In this document: positions 52,602 to 62,202 of the stretch, piece after piece
How positions within the stretch are numbered: the stretch's first letter is position 1
Layout: each line of letters starts with the position of its first letter
Source of the DNA: an uncultured Roseicyclus sp.
GTDB lineage: Bacteria > Pseudomonadota > Alphaproteobacteria > Rhodobacterales > Rhodobacteraceae
Direction of reading: 5' to 3'
Length of the DNA stretch: 64,000 nt
Assembly: GCA_947500415.1 (NCBI GenBank)
Contig: CANMRT010000001.1
Location: 956,982-1,020,981, forward strand
Made by a program: the position numbers and the translations under genes
Notes under the pieces: generated by a model
Seen by the model: the letters and a program-made list of their open reading frames with translations, nothing else
Databases searched by the model: none
Told to the model about the DNA's origin: nothing

Positions 52602-53633
52602 ATGACGTCTAGATTCGGATGGGCAGCAATCGCTGTAGGGCTGTTGATTGCAGCGTTGATGGTCGCAGCACTGGTCTGGCGGCCATTATCGATCGAAACC
52701 CTCGACAGCTCGCCCGGCCAACCGTCGGGAGTCTCTGAGGATTCGATCGAGATGGGAGCCCTGGAGCAACGGCTTCTGGACGTTGGCTTGCATCCGACTG
52801 GTCAACTGAGCGATTTGGGTGTTGATGACCATTTGGCCCGGCTTACGGCGGGCTCAGTCGATGCGGCAACGCTGCTTGCCTATGCCGATGCGATTGAAAC
52901 CTTGGCAGAACGAAGCACCGAACGCGGGCAACCTTTGCCCCCCACCCTTTGGGATGTCAGCACGCCCGCCTTGGTCGAGGCCGGATGGAACGTCTATTCG
53001 CTTACGGAGGCCTTAGCATCCGACCCGGGCCGCATTCATGTAAATCTATTGTCCGATGCCTACGCGGCTTTTTTGGAGCACCGACCAAACGCACTAGATG
53101 GTGCTCTTGCGGTGCTTCCTTTGGCGCGCCGCTATGTGGAAGATCTACCTGAAGCGGCTAGGGCCGAACGTGAAGAACACGCCGACACTGTGGGCGAGGC
53201 GACATTGCTCATCTGGCAAGCATTGCTGTCAGGAACGACGCGATACAACCCAATCACCCATCGCCCACTTTGGAGCCATGGCTATGTGGGCCACTTCAGC
53301 GTTCCGCATATTCACCAATACGCCGTCGGGGAAGGGATGACGCCAAGCCAGGTTTGGGGCGTGGAAGGATTCAATCCGACATTTGTGGGACCGGCGAGTA
53401 ATTCAAACCAGGTTGAGCACTTGGGGATCTCCTCCTTGCTACAGGGGGTAGCGGACGTACCCGAGGCCGTCCTCAGCGAAATTGAAGCTTTTGAGGTGTT
53501 GGTTGACGGTCAAGACTCAGACGCGGCCGCAGCTGATCGAGCGCTCAATGCTGCTATTCGAAGCAATCTGCTACCCATAATCGACGAAGATGTCTTTGAG
53601 ATCGTAGATGTGCTGCAGGCAACTCTACAGTGA
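52602..53633 (+). CDS. Membrane-anchored periplasmic protein of unknown function
   Basis: The 343-residue protein has one N-terminal membrane helix (WAAIAVGLLIAALMVAALVW) and a large soluble domain, probably periplasmic. The soluble part is helical, with a conserved-looking block rich in His, Trp and Tyr (PLWSHGYVGHFSVPHIHQY). No family was recognised. It is in line with the hydrolase and the small exported protein and may belong to their transcript. Confidence 0.65.
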   Translation: MTSRFGWAAIAVGLLIAALMVAALVWRPLSIETLDSSPGQPSGVSEDSIEMGALEQRLLDVGLHPTGQLSDLGVDDHLARLTAGSVDAATLLAYADAIETLAERSTERGQPLPPTLWDVSTPALVEAGWNVYSLTEALASDPGRIHVNLLSDAYAAFLEHRPNALDGALAVLPLARRYVEDLPEAARAEREEHADTVGEATLLIWQALLSGTTRYNPITHRPLWSHGYVGHFSVPHIHQYAVGEGMTPSQVWGVEGFNPTFVGPASNSNQVEHLGISSLLQGVADVPEAVLSEIEAFEVLVDGQDSDAAAADRALNAAIRSNLLPIIDEDVFEIVDVLQATLQ

Positions 53634-54103
53634 TGCATCAAGTTTTTGGCCGGTCAATTTCCTACCTTTGAGACCCGCTGTACCATGCTTGGCCGATCCC
53701 CAGCGTTGCGCCTTATGCGAACGTCTGGACCGACGCTCTGCAACGCAACATCTGAGAGAGTGAATGGAGGTCCGCTTTGGGCCGTCAAGCGACGTTCACC
53801 GAGAGGGGTCGCCGTTGGGATTCTGCACTGCATCGTAGGTCGGCACCGAGCCCATTTTGGCAAATGCTGCGAGTTGCACCAATGGCGAGAAACGTCAGAA
53901 AGCCGACGTTGACGAAGTTGAGGACGGCCCTTACCAGCCAATCATCGCATCGGGCCGCGCCGCAATGCAGCTTCTCCGAACCCGATTTTCGCCGCACAGC
54001 CACAATCTTTGCCCGTTCGAATTAGCGGATCATGGGGCGAAGTGAACTTTCGCTGCACCCTCGCTAAGGCCAGCGATCGCTAGCATTCGGGCTAAGGTAA
54101 AGC
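53634..54103. other. Intergenic stretch without a gene
   Basis: 470 bases between the membrane-anchored protein and the convergent LysE-family gene. Short frames on both strands have no ribosome site or family features, and no strong terminator was seen. Confidence 0.45.
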
Positions 54104-54733
54104 TCATGCTGTGTCGCGCAGCGTCTTAAGACCAAGCATCAGAGCGGCACCGATCAGGAACGCGCTGCCTATCCGGTCGACCATCGCCGAAGCATTTTCC
54201 TTAAGTTTCGAAGCAATCCAGCTGGCTCCAATTCCATAGCTCGACAAAAACGTACCATCGACAATCAGATATGTGACCGAAAGGATCAGAAACTGCGGCC
54301 AGAACGGCATACCGGGCTCAATGAACTGCGGGAACAGTGCAGCAAAGAAAACGACCGCCTTCGGATTTGCAGCAGAGGTTAGAAACCCCTGACCCCATAA
54401 GGTTCTCAGGGATGCAGAGGCTGCGGCGCCAGCCTTTGAACTGGCGTGGCTTGCCTGCCGCCACATGCGAAGACCCATCCACATCAAATAGGCGACACCA
54501 AGCCACTTCACGATTGCAAGGGCATGTTGCGAAGCCACCAGGACCGCCGCAAGCCCTAGACCAGCTGCCGCCATTTGCAACGCATTCGCGGTTAGGTCAC
54601 CAGCTGCCGTTGCAAGTGATCGCTTGAAGCCATGTGTCATGCTGTTGGAGAGCATAAGCAAATGGCTCGGCCCGGGCGTCACCATAAAGGCAAGAACTGT
54701 TGCGAGGTAGGTTAGCCATATTTCGATAGTCAT
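54104..54733 (-). CDS. LysE/RhtB-family exporter
   Basis: An inner-membrane amino-acid or metabolite exporter. The 209-residue protein has six predicted helices, the family N-terminus (VTPGPSHLLMLSNSMTHGF) and the mid-protein signature SAANPKAVVFFAALFPQFI. The substrate is unknown. Its start overlaps the stop of the EamA-type transporter gene (ATGA), so both are made from one message; the divergent LysR-type gene may control them. Confidence 0.9.
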   Translation of the reverse strand: MTIEIWLTYLATVLAFMVTPGPSHLLMLSNSMTHGFKRSLATAAGDLTANALQMAAAGLGLAAVLVASQHALAIVKWLGVAYLMWMGLRMWRQASHASSKAGAAASASLRTLWGQGFLTSAANPKAVVFFAALFPQFIEPGMPFWPQFLILSVTYLIVDGTFLSSYGIGASWIASKLKENASAMVDRIGSAFLIGAALMLGLKTLRDTA

Positions 54734-55638
54734 GGGCGCGTTCCTTCGTCGCTCAGTTCAACTACTGGCGTGGGCGCACTTTTGATGGAGAGCAGGACCG
54801 CAACCAACACAATCGCACCTCCGATAAGCGTCGCAGTCGGGGGAATTTCTGACAATACAAGGAATGCGAGGATCGGTGCGAGCGGCGTTTCCAACGCGCC
54901 CAGAAGGGCTGTCTGCCCGGATGGGACGCGTTTTGCTCCCTCGGCCAGTGTGACGGAAGCGATTGCGTGCATGACACCGAAGGCAGCGAGGATTGCGATT
55001 TCGACTGGATCAATTTGCAACGGTGAACCGAAGATGAGGGCCAATGGCACCAGAAACAGAGATTGCAGTACCGAGGGCCCTGCGCTCGGTGTGTCTGGCC
55101 TTGCGCGGTAGATGACCATGATGGTCGCCATTACCACGGTCATTAGCAGCGCCAACCCATCCCCCGTTAGGTTCACATCTCCCAATGAGCCCGCGACGAT
55201 GGTGCCGACGCCTGCAAGCGACCCCGCCGCACCGAGCGCAGTACGCCGCGACACACGCTCTTTCAGTGTAACCCACGCCATCAAGGCGGCGATGAACGGG
55301 GCGGATGCGTAGATCAGTGCAACGTTCGCAATGGTTGTAAGTTTGAAAGCCGGGATCAGCGCGGCGGTACCAACGGCCCCGATGACGCCGACAGCAAAAC
55401 CTGCCCGACCCATAAAAAGAAACTCTTGCCGCAGCGCACCTCGCCTCGCGACCCACGCCGTCGTGACAGTGGCCGCAAAGACGCCCCGCCAAAAGATCAC
55501 GGCCCATGCCGCCGCTTCAACGCCCTTGGTGAAGATCCCAGTCGTGCTGAACGTGATGGCCGACACGATGAGTAACGTGACCCCGACCGCATAGCCGGAC
55601 CGCACCTTTGATCGTCTGACAGTATCAAGTTCCACCAA
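54730..55638 (-). CDS. EamA/DMT-family transporter
   Basis: The 302-residue inner-membrane protein has ten predicted helices as two EamA repeats. The first contains TFSTTGIFTKGVEAAAWAVI, and the second starts near residue 155 (LLMTVVMATIMVIYRARP) and ends LIGGAIVLVAVLL. These carriers export amino acids, purines or similar metabolites; the substrate here is not known. It forms a two-gene operon with the LysE-type exporter and is divergent from the LysR-type regulator. Confidence 0.9.
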   Translation of the reverse strand: MVELDTVRRSKVRSGYAVGVTLLIVSAITFSTTGIFTKGVEAAAWAVIFWRGVFAATVTTAWVARRGALRQEFLFMGRAGFAVGVIGAVGTAALIPAFKLTTIANVALIYASAPFIAALMAWVTLKERVSRRTALGAAGSLAGVGTIVAGSLGDVNLTGDGLALLMTVVMATIMVIYRARPDTPSAGPSVLQSLFLVPLALIFGSPLQIDPVEIAILAAFGVMHAIASVTLAEGAKRVPSGQTALLGALETPLAPILAFLVLSEIPPTATLIGGAIVLVAVLLSIKSAPTPVVELSDEGTRP

Positions 55639-55753
55639 GAGTTTTTCTCACTCATTTAAAACATGTCTCATGTGGTACCTGATCAAATATTGCGGGACCT
55701 CCACGACGACAAAGGAATTGATTTCACTAGATGCATTAGATTTATTGATGCAT

Positions 55754-56689
55754 ATGCCAAGACGCTCACTTCCCCCACTGCGCGCATTGCAGGCCTTCGA
55801 GGCGACCGCACGTCATCTGAGCATCTCTCGAGCTGCGGCAGAGCTTGGTGTTACGCCTGGGGCGGTAAGCCATCAGATCAAGACGCTGGAAGACTGGCTT
55901 GGTGCGGCGCTGTTTCATCGGCTGACCCGCGCTCTGCGTCTGACAGAGGCAGGAGAGGCCGCCCTTCCACTGATGACGGAAGGCTTTGACCGGTTGGCCG
56001 CTGCGACAGCCTGCATGCAGGCGCGCACCGATAATCACTTGCTGACGATCAGTGTCAGCCCCGGCTTTGGCTCCCTTTGGCTTGTGCCGCGGTTGGATCG
56101 CTTTCGGCGCAAACATCCAGAGATCGAGGTGCGCCTCGATGGAACGGATCGGCTGGTCGATATCGCGAAGGGGGAGGCGGACGTCGCGATCCGCTATGGG
56201 ATGGGCGGCTATACGAACGTGCTTTGTGATCGGTTGTTTGCAATGCGGGCCACACCTGTGTGCAGCCCAGATGTTTTGAAACGGGGAGCAGGGCTGCGGT
56301 CACCTGCTGATCTTGCAGGCCACACGCTGCTGCACGTTGAATGGAAGGAGGCCGAAGGCAGTTGGCGCACCTGGCTTCTTGCAGCTGGTGCGCATGCCGT
56401 AGACCCTTATAAAGGGCCGCGCTTTACCAAAGAAGACATGGCCGTCCGCGCCGCCTTGGACGGCGAAGGCGTCGCCCTTATCGGCGACCGCATGGCAGCC
56501 GATCATCTCGCGTCGGGTCGCCTGGTGCGCCCTTTCGATGCTGACCTGAGCACCCCCCTCGTCTTCGCGTATTTTTTCCTTCGGCCCAAGGACCGTGAGG
56601 ACGATCCAAAGATCCGCGCGTTCCGAAAGTGGTTGCTCGTCGAAGCGGAAAGCGTTGGGGAAGCGGTTACTCTATCATCGTCGCCATAG
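55754..56689 (+). CDS. LysR-family transcriptional regulator (GcvA-like)
   Basis: The 311-residue regulator has an N-terminal winged HTH (RSLPPLRALQAFEATARHLS, AAAELGVTPGAVSHQIKTLE) and a C-terminal periplasmic-binding-like effector domain (LLTISVSPGFGSLWLVPRL). The HTH resembles GcvA-type regulators. It is divergent from the EamA/LysE exporter operon with about 115 bp between, so control of those exporters is likely. The start at 55754 (MPRRSLPPL) follows family convention; ATG 55748 is also possible and no clear ribosome site supports either. Confidence 0.88.
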   Translation: MPRRSLPPLRALQAFEATARHLSISRAAAELGVTPGAVSHQIKTLEDWLGAALFHRLTRALRLTEAGEAALPLMTEGFDRLAAATACMQARTDNHLLTISVSPGFGSLWLVPRLDRFRRKHPEIEVRLDGTDRLVDIAKGEADVAIRYGMGGYTNVLCDRLFAMRATPVCSPDVLKRGAGLRSPADLAGHTLLHVEWKEAEGSWRTWLLAAGAHAVDPYKGPRFTKEDMAVRAALDGEGVALIGDRMAADHLASGRLVRPFDADLSTPLVFAYFFLRPKDREDDPKIRAFRKWLLVEAESVGEAVTLSSSP

Positions 56690-57515
56690 AGAATGAATGC
56701 TCCGACGCGGACCTTAACGCAGGGCGCAGCTTTCCGTAGTTTGGGCTCGTCGCCGACCTTGGAGTAAGCGTGGCATAAAGTACTTTTGGCTCAGCTATTT
56801 CTAGTAAGGACGGCCCCAAACCTGACGTTAATGACTTAGTCAAAACTGCGCTGCGGCATTCCCAAAGCAAACGTCGGAGCTGAATATCAGATCTAGGGGT
56901 CATTCGGCATCAACCGCCGGGCAGCAACAGGGTTAGGGAATGGATCAAAACCGCCTATCATCAGCCAGGACCACAAGCTGCGCGATAGCCAAAAGCTGAC
57001 GACTGTCGGTTCTGATCACGCTGGTCAGCTTGCCACTTCAGTCTCACAGAAGGCCGATTTTGGATCGGGCCTCAGAATCTGCGGCACACCTAAGATCGAA
57101 GACACCTGCTCCACAGGGCCGCTGGTAGGTGAAGCACGGCATGCGAGTCCGGAAATTGATTGTTAAATGCGCATGATACGCATCGATCAGTATCCGCCAC
57201 TGGAATCTGACTTTGAATCGTGTCGCCGAACCTGCGCGGATCCGGCTTTCTACTTAGTGGAGAGCCGACTTGTGCGAACCTTTCCCCAAACTTCCTGAAA
57301 AACCTTGTCCTAGATTAGTGCTCTTCGTCACATCTCCGCTCGGCGCGGCGGTAACCTGCAGGCATCGCCATCATCCTGATGAAGGGACGATGGAACACTA
57401 CGCTCAATCCCGGTGATGGGGCGGCGTGTAGGTTAACCCGCGCCAAGGGCCTTGAAGTTGTGGCGGCCATCCTGCTGCCGTGCCTCGCCCCTGTTGCATA
57501 ACTAAGGAATGCCCA
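56690..57515. other. Gene-poor stretch before the PRC-barrel gene
   Basis: About 825 bases with no convincing gene on either strand and no clear repeat. Parts may be degenerate former coding sequence, but I cannot assign them. The promoter of the PRC-barrel gene should lie at its right end, where AAGGA precedes the ATG. Confidence 0.4.
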
Positions 57516-58346
57516 ATGACAGTTTCGAACAATCGATTGGCACGGCTTTCGGCCATGGCCCTGCTTGCTAGCGCGGCCACCGCGCTTGCGCTTGCGACGA
57601 CGGCTTATGCCGATGGTCACACCTCTGCTTTCTCCGACATGGAATTCGATGCTGAGGTTAACCTCAACGCGTCGGAATTGATCGGAAGCCGCGTCTACGT
57701 ATCCGAAATGGACATGAGCGATGGCATGCTGCCCCCGGAGGGCGAGCGTGAATGGGACGATATCGGAGAAATCCACGAGATCGTCCTGACCCGCGCTGGC
57801 GAAGTAGGTTCTGTTATCGTCGACGTGGGTGGTTTCTTGGGCATCGGCGAGCGTGAGGTCGCCATCGACATGTCGCAGCTTCAGTTCGTCTCCGACGGGG
57901 AAGATGCGGACGAGTATTTCATCGTTGTACGCGCAAGCGTGGCGGGCGTTGAAGATGCGCCCGAATACCGTGGTACCAACATGGACATGGAGGCAGATGC
58001 GGATATGCGCGACGCCGACGACCGCATGAGGTTGACCGCGCCAGCCGTGACGCGCGAAGGCTATGAGCCCGCAGACATTGAGCAGTTGACCTCCGAGATG
58101 CTGACGGGTGCCCGCGTCTATGGTTCGGAAGATGAGGACATCGGCGAAATTGGCGAGCTGCTTCTGACGGATGACGGCATGATCGACCGCGCCGTGATCG
58201 ATGTGGGTGGCTTTTTGGGTATAGGCGAACGCCACGTGGCCGTGACGATGGAAGAACTGACGATCTTGCAAAGTGATGGCGATGTGCGGGTCTACATCGA
58301 CGCCACGCAAGAGGCACTGGAAGCACAGCCAGAATACGAGGGCTAA
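57516..58346 (+). CDS. Exported protein with two PRC-barrel domains
   Basis: The 276-residue protein has a signal peptide (LSAMALLASAATALALATTA, cleavage near AYA-DGH). Two tandem PRC-barrel repeats follow, each with a strand pair reading VIDVGGFLGIGER or the near-identical VDVGGFLGIGERE, at about residues 98 and 228. The linker is acidic and methionine-rich (MDMEADADMRDADD). PRC-barrel proteins bind other macromolecules; in Rhodobacterales such exported forms are linked to envelope or stress functions, but no reaction is known. A rho-independent terminator follows. Confidence 0.85.
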   Translation: MTVSNNRLARLSAMALLASAATALALATTAYADGHTSAFSDMEFDAEVNLNASELIGSRVYVSEMDMSDGMLPPEGEREWDDIGEIHEIVLTRAGEVGSVIVDVGGFLGIGEREVAIDMSQLQFVSDGEDADEYFIVVRASVAGVEDAPEYRGTNMDMEADADMRDADDRMRLTAPAVTREGYEPADIEQLTSEMLTGARVYGSEDEDIGEIGELLLTDDGMIDRAVIDVGGFLGIGERHVAVTMEELTILQSDGDVRVYIDATQEALEAQPEYEG

Positions 58347-58385
58347 GCGCGCTCCCATCGAAACATGATGGGTATGTCACGAAGT

Positions 58386-58418
58386 GCTGTCGCCGGATGT
58401 CTGGCGGCAGCTTTTTTA
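58386..58418 (+). terminator. Rho-independent terminator after the PRC-barrel gene
   Basis: GCTGTCGCC and GGCGGCAGC form a 9-bp stem with one T-G pair and an 8-base loop, followed by TTTTTTATT. It lies 40 bp after the stop codon. Confidence 0.9.
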
Positions 58419-58483
58419 TTCCGGCGCGACGTGCCGGATCTCAACTCGCCCGATTGCTGGGCATCTCAAAAGGAATTGCGACA

Positions 58484-58738
58484 ATGACTGGAATAGGTTG
58501 GTTCGGAGCGTTGATCATCGGCGCACTGGCAGGCTGGATCGCTGAGAAAATCATGAAATCCGACATGGGTTTGCTGATGAACATCGTGCTCGGGATATTG
58601 GGCGCCTTGGTATTGAACGGGATTTTGTTCATGGTCATCGGCAATACACTTGGCGGCTGGATCGGTCAGTTGGTTGTTGGCGCCGCCGGGGCGTGCTTGC
58701 TGATCTACGTGGTTCGTCTGATCCGCGGCAGAGCCTAG
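58484..58738 (+). CDS. GlsB/YeaQ/YmgE-family membrane protein
   Basis: The 84-residue protein has three hydrophobic segments and the family start IGWFGALIIGALAGWIAEKI with glycine-rich helices (NIVLGILGALVLNGI). The family includes stress-induced transglycosylase-associated proteins; the function is unproven. The ATG at 58484 has AAAAGGA upstream. It ends in front of a bidirectional terminator shared with the convergent AI-2E-family gene. Confidence 0.88.
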   Translation: MTGIGWFGALIIGALAGWIAEKIMKSDMGLLMNIVLGILGALVLNGILFMVIGNTLGGWIGQLVVGAAGACLLIYVVRLIRGRA

Positions 58739-58745
58739 CTCGCGA

Positions 58746-58776
58746 CCCGTTAAGCGCCGATCCTGCGCTTAACGGG
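58746..58776. terminator. Bidirectional terminator between convergent genes
   Basis: CCCGTTAAGCGC and GCGCTTAACGGG form a perfect 12-bp stem with a 7-base loop. On the plus strand it is followed by CTTTCGCTTTTT. It overlaps the stop codon of the minus-strand AI-2E-family gene. Confidence 0.85.
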
Positions 58777-59920
58777 CTTTCGCTTTTTCCAATGCGTCCG
58801 GATCGTCGTCGTCAAGGCCGCCCAGGAACCGCCCGATGGTACTCAACGACTCTGTCTCGTCGCAGGCTATCTTGACCACGATCAAGATGGGCAACGCCAC
58901 CACCATCCCCATGACCGACCAGATCCAGGCGAAGAAAGCCACCGTCAGGAACACGACGGTGGTGTTCAACCGCATCCGTCGAGAGATAAGCAGAGGCGTA
59001 ACGAACTGCCCCTCGATTGAGGTCAGAATGACGTAGGTCGCGAAGACGCCCGCGGCGATCCACGTCCCGTCAAGGCTGACGAAGGCCACAGCCGCGGCAA
59101 TGCTTGCGCCCAGAAGCCCGCCGAGGAACGGGACGAAGTTCAGGCAAAATGCCATGAATCCAAAGACGGGGGCGCCGGGCACACCCCACAAGGCCATTGC
59201 AATGGCAACGGCGATGCCAAGCCCAAAATTAATCACGGTTATCCCGCCAAGGTAGTAGCCAAGACGATCTTCCACCGAATGCAACACTTCCACGGCGCGG
59301 CGCTTGTCGCGGAAGCGATCAAAGCTCTGCACAGTCTTAGTGAAAAACATGTCGCCAGATGCAATGAGGAAGAACAGCAGAAGAAGGGCGAACATGATGC
59401 GGCTCAGAAAGCCAGGTGCCATGCTGAACAACGTGGCAACCAGCCCTGTATCAGAGACGACCTCAACCGCGACCGTTGCCTGATCCTGATCTGCGATTAT
59501 CTCTTCAGCGGCGACAGTCGCGTCATTGATCGCCTCAAGCGTGCCGCCGGATTCCCGCAACTTTTCCTGTATCTGTTCGATCAGCGACGGCAGATCTTCG
59601 ATGAACTGGGCAGCGGGTGCGCTCAATTGAACAAGTAACAACGCGATCATGACGGTCAGGACCGTCGTGAACAAGATGGCCGAGACAAAGGGGGGAATGC
59701 CCAATTTCTCCAGCCAGCGTCTGGGACGGTTCAGGACAAAGTAGCCAAGACAGGCGGTTATGAGTGGGATCAGAAAGTCGCTGGCCCAGACCAGGCCTTG
59801 CAGCAGCAAGATGGCGAAAATGCCGATGATCGGGATTTCGAGCCTGCCCAGTGCCCTTGGCGCTCGGTCCTCCGACGCGGCGGCGATCGGTTCCGGTGGA
59901 GTTGCCTTGCGCTCAATCAT
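58769..59920 (-). CDS. AI-2E-family (TqsA/PerM-like) membrane transporter
   Basis: The 383-residue protein has eight or so predicted membrane helices and the family layout. There is an N-terminal pair (IFAILLLQGLVWASDFLIPL) and a soluble insert (PSLIEQIQEKLRESGGTLEA). A C-terminal conserved half follows (GIAVAIAMALWGVPGAPVFG, FVPFLGGLLGASIAAAV). Family members include autoinducer-2 exporters and sodium/proton antiporters; the substrate here is unknown. It starts 130 bp after the convergent-direction YihY gene's end. Confidence 0.88.
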   Translation of the reverse strand: MIERKATPPEPIAAASEDRAPRALGRLEIPIIGIFAILLLQGLVWASDFLIPLITACLGYFVLNRPRRWLEKLGIPPFVSAILFTTVLTVMIALLLVQLSAPAAQFIEDLPSLIEQIQEKLRESGGTLEAINDATVAAEEIIADQDQATVAVEVVSDTGLVATLFSMAPGFLSRIMFALLLLFFLIASGDMFFTKTVQSFDRFRDKRRAVEVLHSVEDRLGYYLGGITVINFGLGIAVAIAMALWGVPGAPVFGFMAFCLNFVPFLGGLLGASIAAAVAFVSLDGTWIAAGVFATYVILTSIEGQFVTPLLISRRMRLNTTVVFLTVAFFAWIWSVMGMVVALPILIVVKIACDETESLSTIGRFLGGLDDDDPDALEKAKAR

Positions 59921-60050
59921 TTGGTTGTTCCTATTTTGGCCGACCGGCCGGCTTTGGTCGCATGATCGACTGAAGCCGATTCCGCGTGGCGACCTGCCGG
60001 ACGCAATGAACCGGGTCTCGGGCCCAACTCGACGGTCGATTGTTCAAGAG

Positions 60051-61001
60051 TTAACCGCTATTTGCCGCCTCACCTAACGTATCGGCCTTGACGGCACCCC
60101 GTGCACCCATGGGTTCGTCCCGGCCCGTGGTTGTATCCCTGCGTGTCTGCGCCTCTAACTCCGCATTCAATTCGGCACCCAGCAAGATGATGAAAGCTGA
60201 AATCCAGAACCACATCAGAAGCACGATGACGCCGGCCAGCGTCCCGAAGCTTTCGTTGTAAGAACCGAAGTTGCTAACATAGAACGCAAAGCCCGCTGAC
60301 GCGATGATCCAGACCAGACAGGCCACAACAGCGCCCACAGAGGCCCATTTCCATTCGGCTTCTTCGCGTGAGGGCGCATAGCGGTAGAGAACCGACAACC
60401 CGCAGATTGTGAGCGCGAGGACGGCGGTCCAAAGCACGAGGGTGGCGAGGCCCTCCACAACCGGGCCCAGGTCCAGCAATGCCAAGGCAGCCGGCAAGGC
60501 CAGCATCGCCATCAGGGCAATCAACAGACCTAACATCAGGAACAAGGTCAGCCCGAAAGTCACAAACTTGAGTTTGATGAAGCCACGGTCTTCGTCTTCA
60601 TCGTAGGCCACATTGATCCCCTGCATCAGGCTCGCCATACCCTTGGATGCGGAATAGAGCGCAATCAGGATGCCCAGAATTGCCGCCAGGCCGAGCCCGC
60701 CCTCGCGCGATCCGGCCACCTCGGTCGCCTGTGCCGTCACGATATTGATGACTTCCTGCGGCAACAGGCCCGCCATGCTTTCAAGCCGCTCAACAATTGC
60801 GTTGGGTTCGATCAAAAGCCCGCCAATAGCCATGATCGCCGTGACAGCGGGGAACAGCGCCAACAGTCCATAAAAGGCCACACCCGCAGCGATCAATCCG
60901 ATGCGATCTTCGGAGATTTCGTCCTTCAAACGAAAGGCTATGTCCTTCCATCCCTTTGCGGGGATGTCTCTGGGGGTATCGGCAGTGCGACCGCGTGCCA
61001 T
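60051..61001 (-). CDS. YihY/virulence factor BrkB-family membrane protein
   Basis: The 316-residue inner-membrane protein has six predicted helices. Family features include an N-terminal cytoplasmic helix (GWKDIAFRLKDEISEDRIGL), the first membrane segment (IAAGVAFYGLLALFPAVTAI), YSASKGMASLMQGINVAYDE, and a C-terminal helix (FGTLAGVIVLLMWFWISAFI). The role is unknown despite the old RNase BN name. The ATG at 61001 starts the conserved region. It belongs to a same-strand group of envelope-related genes from 63143 to 58769. Confidence 0.88.
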   Translation of the reverse strand: MARGRTADTPRDIPAKGWKDIAFRLKDEISEDRIGLIAAGVAFYGLLALFPAVTAIMAIGGLLIEPNAIVERLESMAGLLPQEVINIVTAQATEVAGSREGGLGLAAILGILIALYSASKGMASLMQGINVAYDEDEDRGFIKLKFVTFGLTLFLMLGLLIALMAMLALPAALALLDLGPVVEGLATLVLWTAVLALTICGLSVLYRYAPSREEAEWKWASVGAVVACLVWIIASAGFAFYVSNFGSYNESFGTLAGVIVLLMWFWISAFIILLGAELNAELEAQTRRDTTTGRDEPMGARGAVKADTLGEAANSG

Positions 61002-61065
61002 GGAGTAGACCTTCCGTTTCTGGTGTTCGGAGGGGCGCGCGATAGATGCCCCCCTCCGATATCTT

Positions 61066-62202
61066 TCATGTGTTGGGCTTGCCCAACTTTTCGTCCTTCG
61101 CTGCGGTCTCAGCCGCATCTGCCACCCGGTGGACGGCTGACTTTGCCTTGTCACTCACCGCTTGCGCAGCAGATTTTTCGCGCGGCGCGCCGCTGTCGAG
61201 GTCGGATTTGGTTTCGGACGCAATGTCCTTAGCCTCCTCTTTCACCGATTGACCGACGGCCATGGCCTTCGCCTTCTCTTCCTCGAACACCCGCTCGGCC
61301 TCGCTGAAGAGTGCGTCGCTCTGGGTGCCCATCAGATCATCCTCAACCTTGCTGCGTGGCAACGCCCCACCCAACGCCGCTCCGATAGCGACGGCAAGTG
61401 CGCCCACGACCAGAGGCTGCCGGTCATAGAAATCCGCCGCGGCATCACTGCCCTGCTGGACAGAACGCGCTGTCTGGCGACGAAGTTCCATCGCCCTCTG
61501 ACGGGCGATGATCACACGACGGCGGCCGTCCTCGGACAGCGCTTCCGTGCCTTCCGCGATCCGCTGACCTGCGGCTGACAGATTATCGCGGGCGGTACTG
61601 GCACTGTCGGCGAGGCTTGCCTTGGCCGATGCGGCCGCATCGCTCACTTTGCCCACCACGCTCGACGCCGTGTCGGATGCCGATTGCGCTGACGACTTTA
61701 CGCCTGCTTTGGCCGCGGCGGCACCTTTCGCCGCTTGGTCCTGCGCGCCGGAGGCGGCATCCGCAACCCGTTCCTTAACCGAGGAGCTGTCGCCCTCATC
61801 GTCGCGTGCCCATGACGGTATGCTGTCGTACCCTACGCTGCCGCGTGTTGCGAGTGATGCGGGCCGTTCGCGTTGAACCGGGTAGTCAACCAACCGATGA
61901 TTATCTTGGCCGTCATGCTCGACCCGCGCAGAGGACCCCACGGACGGACCCTTGCCGCTGCCGAACATTAACCACGCGAGGCCAATTCCCGTGAGCGCCA
62001 GTGGCACGGGGTTTGCCTTGACCTGTTCGCTGATCGACCGGCCCATATCGCCGCCATGTTCGCGGAACTGGTCGCCGATCTGGCGCACGATGGTGTCGAT
62101 CGAGAACTTGTCTTGCAAATCTTCGATATTCGACGTCAGGTCCGAGCGCTGCTCTTCGATCTCGCGTTCGATCTCTTCGGGGGAGCGGGTCTCATTTGTC
62201 AT
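61066..62202 (-). CDS. DUF3618-containing membrane protein
   Basis: The 378-residue protein starts with the DUF3618 region (SPEEIEREIEEQRSDLTSNI) and a membrane segment (VPLALTGIGLAWLMFGSG). A long alanine/serine-rich, coiled-coil-prone middle follows (residues ~130-230) and a second hydrophobic stretch (LVVGALAVAIGAALGGALP) with a charged tail. Function is unknown; such proteins occur with holin-like and DUF883-like neighbours as here. Its start overlaps the end of the upstream holin-like gene by 11 bp. Confidence 0.8.
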   Translation of the reverse strand: MTNETRSPEEIEREIEEQRSDLTSNIEDLQDKFSIDTIVRQIGDQFREHGGDMGRSISEQVKANPVPLALTGIGLAWLMFGSGKGPSVGSSARVEHDGQDNHRLVDYPVQRERPASLATRGSVGYDSIPSWARDDEGDSSSVKERVADAASGAQDQAAKGAAAAKAGVKSSAQSASDTASSVVGKVSDAAASAKASLADSASTARDNLSAAGQRIAEGTEALSEDGRRRVIIARQRAMELRRQTARSVQQGSDAAADFYDRQPLVVGALAVAIGAALGGALPRSKVEDDLMGTQSDALFSEAERVFEEEKAKAMAVGQSVKEEAKDIASETKSDLDSGAPREKSAAQAVSDKAKSAVHRVADAAETAAKDEKLGKPNT

